A stretch of DNA of 51,861 nt from an uncultured Clostridium sp. (GCA_900553365.1 USDL01000008.1:1-51861); one strand, 5' to 3'. Positions 10,715-19,647 are shown, numbered from the stretch's first letter. Notes: generated by a model not told the origin, from the sequence alone. A program made the numbers and translations.

Positions 10715-11281
10715 TTATATGTTTTTTAACATATCATATAACTTATGTATTGGCAAACCCATAACAGTAAAAAAGTTGCCATTTATTTTTTCTATATGTA
10801 CCCCAAAAGCACTTTGTACAGCATAACCGCCAGCTTTATCATAAGGCTTATCATCATCTATCCATTTTTCAATTTCTTCATCTGTCATCTTTTTAAAGTA
10901 TACATCTGCAATATCATAATCTAATTGCTCTTTATATTCTCCATTTTTTTGAGATATTACACTTATGCTTGTAATTACCTGATGTTTATCATTGCTTAAA
11001 TCTCTTAGCATTGCTATTGCTTGCTCTCTTGTATGTGGCTTTCCATATATTTTATCTTGTTTAATAACCATTGTATCAGAACCAATAACAGCTCTGTCTC
11101 CTGTTGTTTCATCAAATACAGATTTTGCCTTAATATATGCTAATCTTTTAGATTGTTCTTCTATACTTAAATCCTTTTCAAAAGTTTCATCACTATGGCT
11201 TGGCTTTACCTCAAATTCTAGTCCCATCATTTCTAAAAGCTCTTTTCTTCTAGGTGATTCAGATGCTAAAATATACTTCAT
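10715..11281 (-). CDS. maf: Maf family nucleoside-triphosphate pyrophosphatase
   Basis: 188 residues, the usual Maf length. Maf proteins hydrolyse dTTP/UTP or modified NTPs to monophosphates and affect septum formation when overproduced. The N-terminal signature is YILASESPRRKELLEMMGLE. Other conserved parts are PSHSDETF, VIGSDTMVI, KPHTREQAIAMLRDLS and DKAGGYAVQSAFGVHIEKI. The D-K-A-GGYA/Q motif is intact. The gene precedes the two ABC fusions on the same strand, with short spacing. Confidence 0.95.
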   Translation of the reverse strand: MKYILASESPRRKELLEMMGLEFEVKPSHSDETFEKDLSIEEQSKRLAYIKAKSVFDETTGDRAVIGSDTMVIKQDKIYGKPHTREQAIAMLRDLSNDKHQVITSISVISQKNGEYKEQLDYDIADVYFKKMTDEEIEKWIDDDKPYDKAGGYAVQSAFGVHIEKINGNFFTVMGLPIHKLYDMLKNI

Positions 11282-11330
11282 TTTTTCTCATCCCCTTCGG
11301 GAGGTAATTATATCATAATTTTTAATAAAA

Positions 11331-11370
11331 AAATAGTGCAATGATTAAAAAGTTTAACACTGCACTATTT
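11331..11370 (-). terminator. Rho-independent terminator after the thioester surface protein
   Basis: Ten-bp inverted repeat AAATAGTGCA / TGCACTATTT with a 20-nt spacer. On the minus strand it is followed by seven T residues. It ends the surface-protein gene and separates it from maf. Confidence 0.65.
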
Positions 11371-11419
11371 GCTTCTCTATATTATAATTCTAAAAAATTC
11401 TATCTAAATAAATCCTATT

Positions 11420-12745
11420 TTACATTCCTGTTCTCGGTAGCTTTTCAACCTCCTTTTCAAATTGTATTTTTTCATAATTGTTTTTTTCTTGTTTAACATC
11501 TTGGCTTGTTTTTACTTGTTCAACTTCTAATTCTGTATCTATTTTGTCTATTTCTGGCTTCTCATCATTTTGCAAATTATTTACTGTTATTTTTATTTCT
11601 TCATTAAGTCTTAAATCTACTTCTATTAATTTATCATATTTTTCATATCCTTCTAGAGTTTCAATTTCTTGTATATAATACTTGCCTGGTAATAAATTTT
11701 CTATAACTATTTTGCCTTCCTCATCTGTTTTTAAATCTGCAAATATTACTTTTTTATTAGAATTTAATAATTGAAATTTTACTCCTTCTAAAGCTTGTTT
11801 TGTCTCTTGGTTTTGTTTCAAAATTATTATTTTTGTTTCATTTTTAAAACAATATTCTTGTTTGCTTCCTTCTCCTTCCTCATATATCCCACCTGTTACA
11901 GCAACATTTTGCAATGTACTATCTCCTGAAAGTCCAAATAATACTGGCTTTGTAGCAACTTTTCCTGTTAAATTAATTGTAAAAGTTCCATCATTTTGTA
12001 TATTTTTTATAGGAATTAAAATTTTAAACTTTTCAGTTCCTTTAAATTCACTTTTTGGGTTATTATTGGTGTCTGTAATTTGCATTTCTTGAACTAAATC
12101 ACCTGTAATTTCAACTTTGTAATTATTTATTCCAGCAGCTGCTGTTACTGTAAATTCTTTAGATACAAAATTTGAATTAATATTATCTATTTCCCATTTT
12201 GAACTATTTGAATTTATTTTTAATGTTGAACTAGGTTTTGTTTCTGTTGAAGTTCTAGCAGTATTTACTATGTATTTTAGAGCATTTAAAGTTCTATCTC
12301 CTGTTCCCTCACTTGAAGTTTCATAGCTATTAGGATCTCTTCCATAGACTGAGCAATATATAGCTTGTCTTGTAGCTAAATAAGCTTCTTCCTTTGTTTC
12401 ACAACCTAATTCAGCTGGAGTTTTATATGGGTAACCATTTACTATAGTTCTCCAAATTTCCATATTTGTTATTTCATTATCAATATTTACATCATAAGAA
12501 AAAGTTTCTGTTGCGCCATCTAATTCTAAATTTAAACAATATACTGGATGTTCTATTCCATCTTTTGTATATGCAAGTGGTATGCAAGTTAAATCAACTC
12601 CATTCCTTTTAAGTAAATAATTATATCTTGGTTTACCATAAATTGTTACAGTATTTCCTGTTGCATTGCTTATTATTGGGCATATTGCAGCTAATGCAGT
12701 TATCATTAGTATTAAAATTACACTTATTTTTTTAATTATTTTCAT
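11420..12745 (-). CDS. Secreted surface protein with thioester and SpaA-like domains, C-terminal LPRTGM without membrane anchor
   Basis: 441 residues. A signal peptide covers residues 1-28 (basic KK, hydrophobic core, AxA-like end). The first third resembles a Gram-positive thioester domain: Cys in HPVYCLNL and Gln in LATRQAIYC could form the Cys-Gln bond used for covalent host attachment. A beta-rich middle is followed by a SpaA/Cna-B-type domain near residues 305-385 (ALEGVKFQLLNSNKKVIF, DEEGKIVIENLLPGKYYIQE). The protein ends KLPRTGM then stop: a sortase motif with no hydrophobic segment or positive tail after it. No other frame downstream encodes one. A sortase gene lies 21 bases upstream on the same strand. 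Confidence 0.8.
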   Translation of the reverse strand: MKIIKKISVILILMITALAAICPIISNATGNTVTIYGKPRYNYLLKRNGVDLTCIPLAYTKDGIEHPVYCLNLELDGATETFSYDVNIDNEITNMEIWRTIVNGYPYKTPAELGCETKEEAYLATRQAIYCSVYGRDPNSYETSSEGTGDRTLNALKYIVNTARTSTETKPSSTLKINSNSSKWEIDNINSNFVSKEFTVTAAAGINNYKVEITGDLVQEMQITDTNNNPKSEFKGTEKFKILIPIKNIQNDGTFTINLTGKVATKPVLFGLSGDSTLQNVAVTGGIYEEGEGSKQEYCFKNETKIIILKQNQETKQALEGVKFQLLNSNKKVIFADLKTDEEGKIVIENLLPGKYYIQEIETLEGYEKYDKLIEVDLRLNEEIKITVNNLQNDEKPEIDKIDTELEVEQVKTSQDVKQEKNNYEKIQFEKEVEKLPRTGM

Positions 12746-12766
12746 GACTATTTCCTTTCCTTTATT

Positions 12767-13364
12767 TTATATTCTTTCTACGGCTTGTACACAAAGCCTT
12801 TTTTGAGGCTTATTACGTACACACGTTATCAAAGTAATTCTATTATCTTCCGTTTCTTGCAAGTATGACCAATCTGTTTCATCTATTATTGTAGACAAAA
12901 CAATTTCGTAAATTTTTGTTCCATAAGGTGTTTTATATATAATCTCATCTCCTAGCTTTAAATCTTTAACCTTTTCAAAATAATTTATTGGAAATCCGCC
13001 TGTTATGAGCAGCTAAGCCAATGTTACCTTTCCAGAAAGACGTATTTACAAAATGTCCTACATAATTTTTCATAACTTCTTGTGTTGTATCTTGTGCAAT
13101 CGGAGCCATTAAATTTATCACAGGAACCTCCACTTGCCACAACTCATTAGCTCCATTTGTTATACCAAGGAGATTTTCAATTTTCTTATCCTCATCTACC
13201 ATGATAATTTCCTCTTTTAGTTTTTCTTGAATAATATCTTCTTGTGTATTATTGCTGTTTTGTAAGCTCTCTATTGCCAAATTTACACCATTTAGAGTAA
13301 ATATAACAAAAACTAAAACTATAAGGCTTACAATTAATCTTGTATAACTCTTTATACACTTCAC
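12767..13364 (-). CDS. Sortase (class D/C-like), needing one +1 shift at CGG
   Basis: Membrane-anchored transpeptidase that links LPxTG-type proteins to the wall or to each other. One N-terminal TM is followed by the sortase barrel. Zero frame reads to GLAAHNRRISNKLF and stops. The in-frame CGG at 12998-12996 follows AGG; skipping its C gives AAHNRGFPINYFEKV, which restores the catalytic His and conserved Gly context, then the active-site TLITCVRNKPQKRLCVQA with Cys and downstream Arg, ending AVERI. Corrected length is 198 residues. The proposed start is GTG 13364; the ribosome site is weak, so the exact start is uncertain. It is the likely partner of the downstream LPRTGM protein. Confidence 0.85.
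12996..12998 (-). other. In-frame CGG, +1 recoding site (sortase)
   Basis: Zero frame reads AAC AGG CGG ATT TCC and stops eight codons later, before the catalytic cysteine. Skipping C gives AAC AGG GGA TTT CCA (N R G F P), the usual HNRG of sortases, and reaches TLITC. Confidence 0.85.
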
Positions 13365-13540
13365 CTCTTTTCAATATTAAATTTTTAAAAAATTTGGAAT
13401 TACCGGAATAAAAGAACTCTATCCCTTTCCTAGAATTATTTTGAAATTGCTTTCGCAATTAAAGATGTATTTATTTTAGCATAGAAAGCCCCATTTGTAA
13501 AGAAAAATCGTTCGACAAAATTCGACTAAAAAAGATAAAA

Positions 13541-13580
13541 AAATCAACAATTTGGATTATTATTTCCTTTTTGTTGATTT
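13541..13580 (-). terminator. Terminator after the unknown gene at 13613-14305
   Basis: Inverted repeat AAATCAACAA / TTGTTGATTT, flanked by A and T runs, 33 bases after the stop. The rest of the 13365-13612 gap is AT-rich sortase upstream sequence in which I see no gene. Confidence 0.55.
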
Positions 13581-13612
13581 TTGTTTATTTCAATTTTCTC
13601 TTATCTCAAGCT

Positions 13613-14305
13613 TTACAAATTAATCATCTCATCTATTTCTTGCTCGCCACTTTCCTTATCTACAACTGGCACGGCCATTTCTTTTTGCTCTAATGCCTCT
13701 TTATACTCTCTTGATACCTCATTTGTTTTCTCAGTATATTCTCTATTTTTCAACTCATCCCTAATGCTTCTTCTAGCCTCCATCTTACCAGGATTCAAAG
13801 CCTTAACTTGATTCTTGTTTCTATTCTGTAAAAATGCTTGTACTGTAAAGTATGCCTTATCAACTATACCCATTAAAATATCTACTTTGCCTTTTGAACT
13901 TCTAAAAGTATCCTGTGTTTGTTTTGCTTGCTTATACATTTCTATTTGCTTGCTTTTCTGCTCACCTTCACTAACTTTTGCAATTCCATTTTTTAATTCT
14001 CTAAAATCATACTCTATATTTGGTATACTATCAGGTATTTTAATTTTTCCTTTTGAATATGCAGCTTGTCTACATACTTGTAAATAATCAACTAATTGCT
14101 CTTCGTTCTCTGCTAAAGCCCTTACTATTTTCTCGTCAAAAGGGTAATTTATTATATTATTCAAGTTATATTTTTCAAAAATATCTTTGATACTGTCTTC
14201 TTGTGCTTCTAAGCCTAATTGTACTATGCTATTTACTCCGTTTTCCACAGAAACAATATCTATACTTTCTGTATTTATTACAATTTTCTCTACTGTTTTA
14301 CCCAT
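13613..14305 (-). CDS. Unknown cytoplasmic protein, 230 aa
   Basis: I do not recognise this protein. It has no signal peptide or membrane segment. The middle and C-terminus are charged and probably helical (KEALEQKEMAVPVVDKESG, MEARRSIRDELKNREYTEK). Codon use is like the neighbours and there is no in-frame CGG. Start ATG 14305 follows a GGAGGAAAC-like site. It is transcribed divergently from fhs with about 150 bp between them and ends at a hairpin. Confidence 0.65.
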   Translation of the reverse strand: MGKTVEKIVINTESIDIVSVENGVNSIVQLGLEAQEDSIKDIFEKYNLNNIINYPFDEKIVRALAENEEQLVDYLQVCRQAAYSKGKIKIPDSIPNIEYDFRELKNGIAKVSEGEQKSKQIEMYKQAKQTQDTFRSSKGKVDILMGIVDKAYFTVQAFLQNRNKNQVKALNPGKMEARRSIRDELKNREYTEKTNEVSREYKEALEQKEMAVPVVDKESGEQEIDEMINL

Positions 14306-14398
14306 GTTTCCTCCATCTCATTCTTTTGTAAGCATAAACCTTCTAATTATTAGTTTAGCATATTGTATTTTTTTTTTCAATAATTTTGTAGTTTTTTG

Positions 14399-14430
14399 TT
14401 GACATTTTTTCATTTTGTATATATTATAAT
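14399..14430 (+). promoter_or_regulatory. Likely sigma-A promoter of fhs
   Basis: TTGACA at 14399-14404, then TATTAT at 14422-14427 after a 17-base spacer; TATAAT also overlaps at 14425-14430. The fhs ribosome site AAAGGAGGAATTGCAG and ATG follow at once. Confidence 0.6.
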
Positions 14431-14452
14431 GTTAGAAAAGGAGGAATTGCAG

Positions 14453-16125
14453 ATGAAATCTGACATTGAAATAGCTCGGTTCTGCTAAGCTAAAAAATAT
14501 CTTGGAAGTTGCAAAGGATGCGGGAATTGGTGAAAAATATATTGAACCTTATGGAAAATATAAGGCAAAAGTTGATTTATCTCTACTATCCAATTCCAAT
14601 AAACAAAATGGTAAATTAATTTTAGTAACTGCAATTAATCCAACTCCTGCTGGAGAAGGCAAAACTACAACTACTATTGGGCTTGCAGATGCCTTAAGGA
14701 GACTTAATAAAAATGCTATTCTTGCCTTGAGAGAGCCTTCATTAGGTCCAGTATTTGGCATTAAGGGTGGTGCTGCTGGTCGGTGGTTACGCCCAAATTG
14801 TTCCTATGGATGATATTAATTTACATTTTACTGGTGATTTTCATGCAATAGGTGCTGCAAATAATCTACTTGCAGCTATGGTGGATAATCATATTTATCA
14901 AGGTAATGAATTAAATATTAACCCTTCAAAAATAACTTGGAAAAGATGTGTTGATATGAATGATAGGCAACTTCGTTTTGTTCGAGATGGCCTTGGCGGT
15001 TCCAAAAATGGTGTTCCACGAGATGATGGCTTTGATATTACAGTTGCCTCTGAGGTTATGGCAGTTTTTTGCCTTGCTTCTTCTATTCAAGATTTAAAGC
15101 ACAGACTTTCTCAGTTAATTGTTGGTTATACTTATGATGGCAAACCTGTAACTGCTAAAGATTTAAAGGCAGAAGGTGCTATGACGGCTTTACTAAAAGA
15201 TGCCTTCAAGCCAAATTTAGTTCAAACCCTTGAGGGAACTCCTGCTTTTGTTCATGGAGGACCTTTTGCAAATATTGCACATGGTTGTAATTCTATTGTT
15301 TCAACAAATATGGCATTAAAACTTAGTGATTATACTGTTACAGAAGCAGGCTTTGGTGCTGATTTAGGTGCAGAAAAGTTTTTGGATATAAAATGTAGAT
15401 TGTCTAATTTTACACCAAGTGCAGTTGTAATTGTTGCAACTATTAAAGCTTTGAAAATGCATGGCGGTATGGATAAAAACAGTTTAAATGAGCAAAATCT
15501 AACCGCTTTAGAAAAAGGTATTCCTAATCTTTTACGCCACGTTTCTAACATTAAAAATGTGTATAAACTTCCTGTTGTAGTTGCAATAAACAAATTTACA
15601 ACAGATACTGATGAAGAACTTAATTTAATAGTAAAAAAATGCAGTGAATTTGGTGCAGATGTTGTGTTATCTAACGTTTGGGCAGAAGGCGGAAAAGGGG
15701 GTATAGAGCTTGCTAAAGAAGTTATAAAGCTTTGCGAAGAAGCTGAAAATAATTTTAGTTTTAGCTATGAATTAAACGATAGTATTGAAAATAAAATAAA
15801 TTACATTGTGCAAAGAGTTTATGGTGGAAAAGGAGCCATTTTTACTCCAGAAGCCAAAGAGCAAATTAAGCATTTAACAGATTTAGGCTTTGGAGCTTTG
15901 CCTATTTGCATAGCTAAAACCCAGTATAGTTTTTCAGATGATATGCTAAAACTTGGTGCACCTGAAAATTTTGAAATAACTGTAAGAGAGGTTAAAGTAT
16001 CAGCAGGTGCTGGATTTATTGTTGTAATTACTGGTTCTATTATGACAATGCCTGGCCTACCAAAAGTTCCAGCAGCAGAAAAAATTGATGTGCTCCCTGA
16101 TGGAAGAATTGTTGGATTATTTTAA
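14453..16125 (+). CDS. fhs: Formate-tetrahydrofolate ligase, needing two +1 shifts at CGG
   Basis: ATP-dependent ligation of formate to tetrahydrofolate, giving 10-formyl-THF; a key step of one-carbon metabolism and of acetogenesis in Clostridia. ATG 14453 follows AAAGGAGGAATTGCAG. Zero frame reads MKSDIEIAR then TTC TGC TAA; skipping C of CGG 14477 gives GSAKLKNILEVAKDAG. The P-loop TPAGEGKTTTTIGL follows, then PSLGPVFGIKGGAAG, where CGG 14781 again needs a skip to give AAGGGYAQIVPMDDINLHF. The rest is uninterrupted (NDRQLRFVRDGLGG, REDGFDITVASE-like PRDDGFDITVASEVM). Corrected length is 556 residues, exactly typical. In-frame CGT 14974, CGA 14983 and 15019, and CGC 15535 cause no shift. Confidence 0.93.
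14477..14479 (+). other. In-frame CGG, +1 recoding site (fhs, first)
   Basis: Codon 9. Zero frame is GCT CGG TTC TGC TAA, a stop three codons later. Skipping C gives GCT GGT TCT GCT AAG CTA (A G S A K L), joining the start codon and ribosome site to the rest of the enzyme. Confidence 0.82.
14781..14783 (+). other. In-frame CGG, +1 recoding site (fhs, second)
   Basis: Zero frame is GCT GGT CGG TGG TTA and ends ten codons later. Skipping C gives GCT GGT GGT GGT TAC GCC (A G G G Y A), the invariant glycine run of formate-tetrahydrofolate ligases. Confidence 0.92.
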
Positions 16126-16131
16126 ATTTTA

Positions 16132-16173
16132 AAAATCTTTAAATGATACCAAAAAGTATCATTTAAAGATTTT
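16132..16173. terminator. Bidirectional terminator between fhs and the amidase gene
   Basis: Perfect 18-bp stem AAAATCTTTAAATGATAC / GTATCATTTAAAGATTTT with a 6-nt loop, between convergent genes, with A and T runs at the two ends. Confidence 0.85.
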
Positions 16174-16893
16174 ATTTACTTTCATTTTCTAAAAAATAAT
16201 CCATTATTCCTACATAAATTCCCCAAGCAAGCTTATTTTGGTATTCTTCCTGTTGCAATAATTTATTTTCCTCTTCATTTGATAAAAAACCGCACTCTAC
16301 TATTGCTGTAGGAATTTTTACATGTTCTATTATGTATACATTTTCTATTTTTAGGGCTTCTCTTTTATTTTCCTTTTGTATAGTTTCATTTAGTCCGTGT
16401 TGTAAGCTTTGTGCTAATCTTTTGCTATTTTCATTCTCCTTTTGAAAGAAAGTTTGCCAACCCCAATATTGTGTTTGAGGAATTTTATTTAAGTGTATTG
16501 ATACAAAAATATCAGCATCTGATGAATTTCCTATAGTTGTTCTGTTTTTAATATCTGATACCTTTTTTTCTCTTAATGTATTTTTATCTATATCATATAT
16601 CCCATTTTTATCCGAACGAGTTAATATTACTGTACTTCCTGCTTGCTCTAGTAGTTTTTGAACTTTTAATGTTATCTCTAAATTAATATCAGCTTCTGAA
16701 ATATTATTGCTAGTTGCTCCGACCATCTTCTCCGTCCATGCCCTGCATCTAATACTATTGTTTTTTTATTTACCGGAAGTGCTACAGTTTCTACTGTTTG
16801 TATGTTTTTAGAAGTTTTAAATTGAAATACCATTGTTGATAAAATTAAACAAGTTAAAATTAAATATATTCTTTTTTTATTTAAAATAAGCAT
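16172..16893 (-). CDS. cwlD: N-acetylmuramoyl-L-alanine amidase, CwlD-like, needing two +1 shifts at CGG four codons apart
   Basis: Zinc amidase of the Amidase_3 family, cleaving the muramic acid-L-alanine bond. CwlD members act in spore cortex formation. An N-terminal hydrophobic anchor covers residues 8-25. Zero frame reads VLDAGHGRRRWSEQL. Skipping C at CGG 16734 and again at CGG 16721 gives VLDAGHGGEDGGATSNNISE, the textbook motif with the zinc ligand His and its glycines. Later motifs are SDADIFVSIHLN (zinc His) and TAIVECGFLSNEEE (catalytic Glu). Corrected length is 239 residues, matching CwlD. The cwlD assignment rests on length and on WGWQTFF; other Amidase_3 types are possible. Start ATG 16893 follows GGGGG. 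Confidence 0.88.
16719..16721 (-). other. In-frame CGG, +1 recoding site (amidase, second)
   Basis: In the frame set by the first shift, GAT GGT CGG AGC AAC TAG would stop. Skipping C gives GAT GGT GGA GCA ACT AGC (D G G A T S). Two shifts within 13 bases are both needed to produce GGEDGGA. Confidence 0.9.
16732..16734 (-). other. In-frame CGG, +1 recoding site (amidase, first)
   Basis: CAT GGA CGG AGA becomes CAT GGA GGA GAA GAT (H G G E D) when C is skipped. The zinc-ligand His is two codons upstream. Confidence 0.9.
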
Positions 16894-16897
16894 AAAA

Positions 16898-16925
16898 AAC
16901 CCCCATATTAAATTATATGAGGGTT
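16898..16925 (-). terminator. Terminator after the GGDEF gene, overlapping the amidase leader
   Basis: On the minus strand, AACCCTCATAT / ATATGGGGGTT form an 11-bp stem with one G-T pair, followed by TTTTTT. The 3' arm contains the amidase ribosome site, so the hairpin may also limit amidase translation in readthrough RNA (inference). Confidence 0.65.
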
Positions 16926-16945
16926 AATTTAGTTTAATTACAATT

Positions 16946-17875
16946 TTAGTGTTTTCTTCTATCTATTGCATAACAACTTCCTTTATATTTTTTAGCTACA
17001 TGTTTAACTTGTGCTCCTATTTCTCCTATTTCTAATACATTAGAAAATTTATCTTTTTCTGCAACAACTACACCTATTGATATAGCAGTTATTGGGAAGT
17101 GTTCCATTTTTCCTTTTCTATTTTGAATTTTTAGGTATCCCCTATCTAAATCTTCTTTTGTAAAGAAATATTTAACACCTGCATCAAATTCAGATATTAT
17201 TTGTTTGCAGATTTCTTCATAAGGTACGTCTCTATCTAATATAACAACAAAATCATCTCCACCAATGTGGCCAAAGAACACATCTGATTTCTCTAATTTA
17301 TTAATATTTTTTAATACAATCTTAGAAGTATATTTTATTATTTCATCACCTTTTAAGAAACCATATACATCATTATATGCCTTAAAGTTATCTAAATCTA
17401 TATATAGAACTACAAAATCTTCTTTCCTTTGTAGGCGTTTTTTTAGTTCTGTTTGAATTTGCACATTCCCAGGCAAGCCTGTTAATGGGCTAATTGTTCT
17501 ATTTATAACTAAAAGTCTAAATATATTTCTTATTCTATAGTATAAATATTCTGTTCCCATTGATTTTGCAATATAATACTCAACATAGTTTTTAGCAAGA
17601 TCCATTTTAAACTCTGCATTCTCATTTGATGATACAACTATAATTGGTATTATATTGTTCTCCTCATTTGTTCTTATCCTCTTGCAAAGCTCAACTGTTT
17701 TTATTTTTATATTATCATCATTTATTATAATTAATTGTGGTGGATTTTCTAATACAGTATCCAAATCATTAGTTGATATTGTTTTAAATTTTAAATTTTG
17801 ATGTTTTTCAAAAACTGTTTTTAATTCTTCTGTTAATTTCTCTTGTTCATCTATTACATATATTTCTTGAAACAT
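16946..17875 (-). CDS. GGDEF diguanylate cyclase-like protein with degenerate receiver domain
   Basis: 309 residues. Residues 1-120 look like a CheY-type receiver fold (YVIDEQEKL, PQLIIINDDN, IIPIIVVSSNE, YYIAKSM). The normal phospho-acceptor position reads N-D-D and the N-terminal acidic pair is reduced, so phosphorylation is doubtful. Residues 140-305 are a GGDEF domain: VVLYIDLDNFKAYNDVYGF, the active-site variant FGHIGGDDFVVIL, and ITAISIGVVV. GGDDF can be active, making cyclic di-GMP. No RxxD inhibitory site is visible at the usual place. It is expressed with the membrane protein upstream, 15 bases away. Confidence 0.82.
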   Translation of the reverse strand: MFQEIYVIDEQEKLTEELKTVFEKHQNLKFKTISTNDLDTVLENPPQLIIINDDNIKIKTVELCKRIRTNEENNIIPIIVVSSNENAEFKMDLAKNYVEYYIAKSMGTEYLYYRIRNIFRLLVINRTISPLTGLPGNVQIQTELKKRLQRKEDFVVLYIDLDNFKAYNDVYGFLKGDEIIKYTSKIVLKNINKLEKSDVFFGHIGGDDFVVILDRDVPYEEICKQIISEFDAGVKYFFTKEDLDRGYLKIQNRKGKMEHFPITAISIGVVVAEKDKFSNVLEIGEIGAQVKHVAKKYKGSCYAIDRRKH

Positions 17876-17890
17876 TGTTTTCTCCTTTTT

Positions 17891-18925
17891 TTATTGTATA
17901 GTAGCTGTTCCTATTTCTTGATATGCCTTATCTGGTTCTTCTAATGTATATACAGTAGCTTGTACTTGTAATGGTCCGGCTGGAGCTTCAACTGAAAAAT
18001 TTAGTTCTTTTGTTAATTGACTATATGATGGGTTATTTTCATCATATACACTTTCCATTCCATTAAGTGTGATAATTACCTTTTTAAAGCCTTTATCATG
18101 TTTTATATTTATGTTTAATATATTGCCATTTTGTATCTCAAATTTAATTTCTGGGCTTAATACTCCAACTATATTTTGCTCTTTTTCTTGAACATTGCCC
18201 TCTAAATCTGTAGCTTTATATTGTAATTTATTTGTGCCTCTTCTTCCTTCAATGGTTATTTTAAATTCATTTTGATTATTGGTAGTATTTGTAACAGTTA
18301 CTTCAGTTTCATCATTCCAGTTATATGTTATTTCCTTAATTCCTTTAGCACTTTTTGCTATAATATCTATTTGGTTTGTTTCTCCATAAAAATATGTGTC
18401 AATCTTTGGTTTATTTGAATCCAAGTTTTCTGTATTTTCTCCAAAACTATAACTTGCCTCATTAAAACTTCCATCAATACCTGTAGCTGTTACATGTAAT
18501 ATATTATTATCTCCATCTGGAATTTGAAGAGTTCTTTTTGACTCTGTTGAACCATTCATATTATTTTCCACAACAAGGTTAGTATCATCATTCCACCAAT
18601 ACCTAGTTTTATCTAATCCCTCATCATATACAATTTGTATCTTGCAAGTATTTTCTATTTTTTCAATCGTTATCGTTGGTTTATTTAGGGCTGCAACTGG
18701 CGTATCTTTCTTACTTTCTCTTTCTTTTATCATTACAATTACTTGAGTACTAACAATTATTACAGCAAATAATATTATGATTACAGAAAAAGTAACAACT
18801 ATTTTTCTCATATCCAGCAATCCATTGCCCTCTGTTCTCATAGGTTTTCTCGGTTTATATGATTCTTTTTTTTGATGTTTATTTTGTTTATTATAATTAT
18901 TTTCGGTAATTAAAATTTGATTCAT
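17891..18925 (-). CDS. Membrane-anchored extracellular beta-sandwich protein, unknown function
   Basis: 344 residues. A basic cytoplasmic N-terminus of about 40 residues is followed by one TM (IVVTFSVIIILFAVIIVST) and an extracellular region that looks like three Ig-like beta domains. These share a repeated pattern around RYWWNDDTNLVVENNMNGS and ITYNWNDETEVTVTNTTN. I do not recognise a named family. It forms a short operon with the GGDEF protein and is divergent from the small gene at 19071. Position suggests an envelope role, but nothing specific can be said. Confidence 0.65.
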   Translation of the reverse strand: MNQILITENNYNKQNKHQKKESYKPRKPMRTEGNGLLDMRKIVVTFSVIIILFAVIIVSTQVIVMIKERESKKDTPVAALNKPTITIEKIENTCKIQIVYDEGLDKTRYWWNDDTNLVVENNMNGSTESKRTLQIPDGDNNILHVTATGIDGSFNEASYSFGENTENLDSNKPKIDTYFYGETNQIDIIAKSAKGIKEITYNWNDETEVTVTNTTNNQNEFKITIEGRRGTNKLQYKATDLEGNVQEKEQNIVGVLSPEIKFEIQNGNILNINIKHDKGFKKVIITLNGMESVYDENNPSYSQLTKELNFSVEAPAGPLQVQATVYTLEEPDKAYQEIGTATIQ

Positions 18926-19070
18926 AATTTTTTTCCTCTTTTATAATATAGTAAATTATATCACAAAAAAAATATATTTGTAAATATATTTTTTTATTAT
19001 TCACATATTTATATTCACTCTTCATATATTTAATTATGAAAAGATATTTTTTAGAAAGGATTGATTTGTA

Positions 19071-19226
19071 ATGAACAACAATAACATTGATATGTCTAAA
19101 TTATTGCAAATGCTGTCAAAAATGGATAAAAGTGAATTAGAAGCTGGAATTGCCAAGGCTAACAAGATTTTACAAACAAAAGATAAAAATGATATTTTAA
19201 ATCAAATTAATAAAAATAATAAATAA
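19071..19226 (+). CDS. Small unknown protein, 51 aa
   Basis: A short intact frame with ATG 19071 behind AGAAAGGATTGATTTGTA. The product starts with an Asn-rich stretch (MNNNNIDMSKLLQMLSKMDK) and is a charged helix without membrane segment. The next gene follows after 13 bases with its own AAGGAG site, so both are probably co-transcribed. Family unknown to me. The pattern of two small genes with K/D/N-rich helices suggests a conserved Clostridia pair (inference). Confidence 0.6.
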   Translation: MNNNNIDMSKLLQMLSKMDKSELEAGIAKANKILQTKDKNDILNQINKNNK

Positions 19227-19239
19227 GGAGTTTTGTATT

Positions 19240-19647
19240 GTGAATGAGGATTTATCTGGTATTTTTGAAAAATTGAATATAAATAAAGATGCAATTTCTC
19301 CTGAAGCAATAAATAACCTTATGGGTATGCTTAATAATACATCCTCTGCTACTGAAGAGAATTCAGCAGAAACAAATAGTTCCCAAAACATTGATATTGA
19401 TATAGATACAATAATAAAAATAAAATCAATATTAGATAAAATGAATACAAAAAATGATAATCCTCGAATAAAATTGCTTTATGATTTAAAACCATTTTTA
19501 ACTGATTCAAAAAAAAATAAACTCGACCAATATATTAAAATGGATAAGATGGCCCAATTATTACCACTAATAGGCGGAGATTTTAACACTCGCCTATATA
19601 GTGATGATAAAATTTTGTTATTTTCGCTTATTTCTTTATTATTCTAA
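19240..19647 (+). CDS. Small unknown protein, 135 aa, GTG start
   Basis: GTG 19240 follows AATAAGGAGTTTTGTATT. The protein is acidic and Asn/Ser-rich in the first half (MLNNTSSATEENSAETNSSQ). The C-terminal half is a helical domain ending LKPFLTDSKKNKLDQYIKM and LLPLIGGDFNTRLYSDD. No signal peptide or catalytic motif. It overlaps the 3' end of convergent minC by nine bases. In an operon with the 51-residue gene. Function not known. Confidence 0.6.
   Translation: MNEDLSGIFEKLNINKDAISPEAINNLMGMLNNTSSATEENSAETNSSQNIDIDIDTIIKIKSILDKMNTKNDNPRIKLLYDLKPFLTDSKKNKLDQYIKMDKMAQLLPLIGGDFNTRLYSDDKILLFSLISLLF

Noticed and set aside
13249..13458. Short minus-strand reading frame upstream of sortase
   Set aside because: It overlaps the sortase gene in another frame, has no family features, and its start lacks a ribosome site.
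18960..19000. Terminator at AAAAAATATATTTG/TAAATATATTTTTT
   Set aside because: The stem is A/T only and sits in a divergent promoter region where pure AT palindromes are expected by chance.
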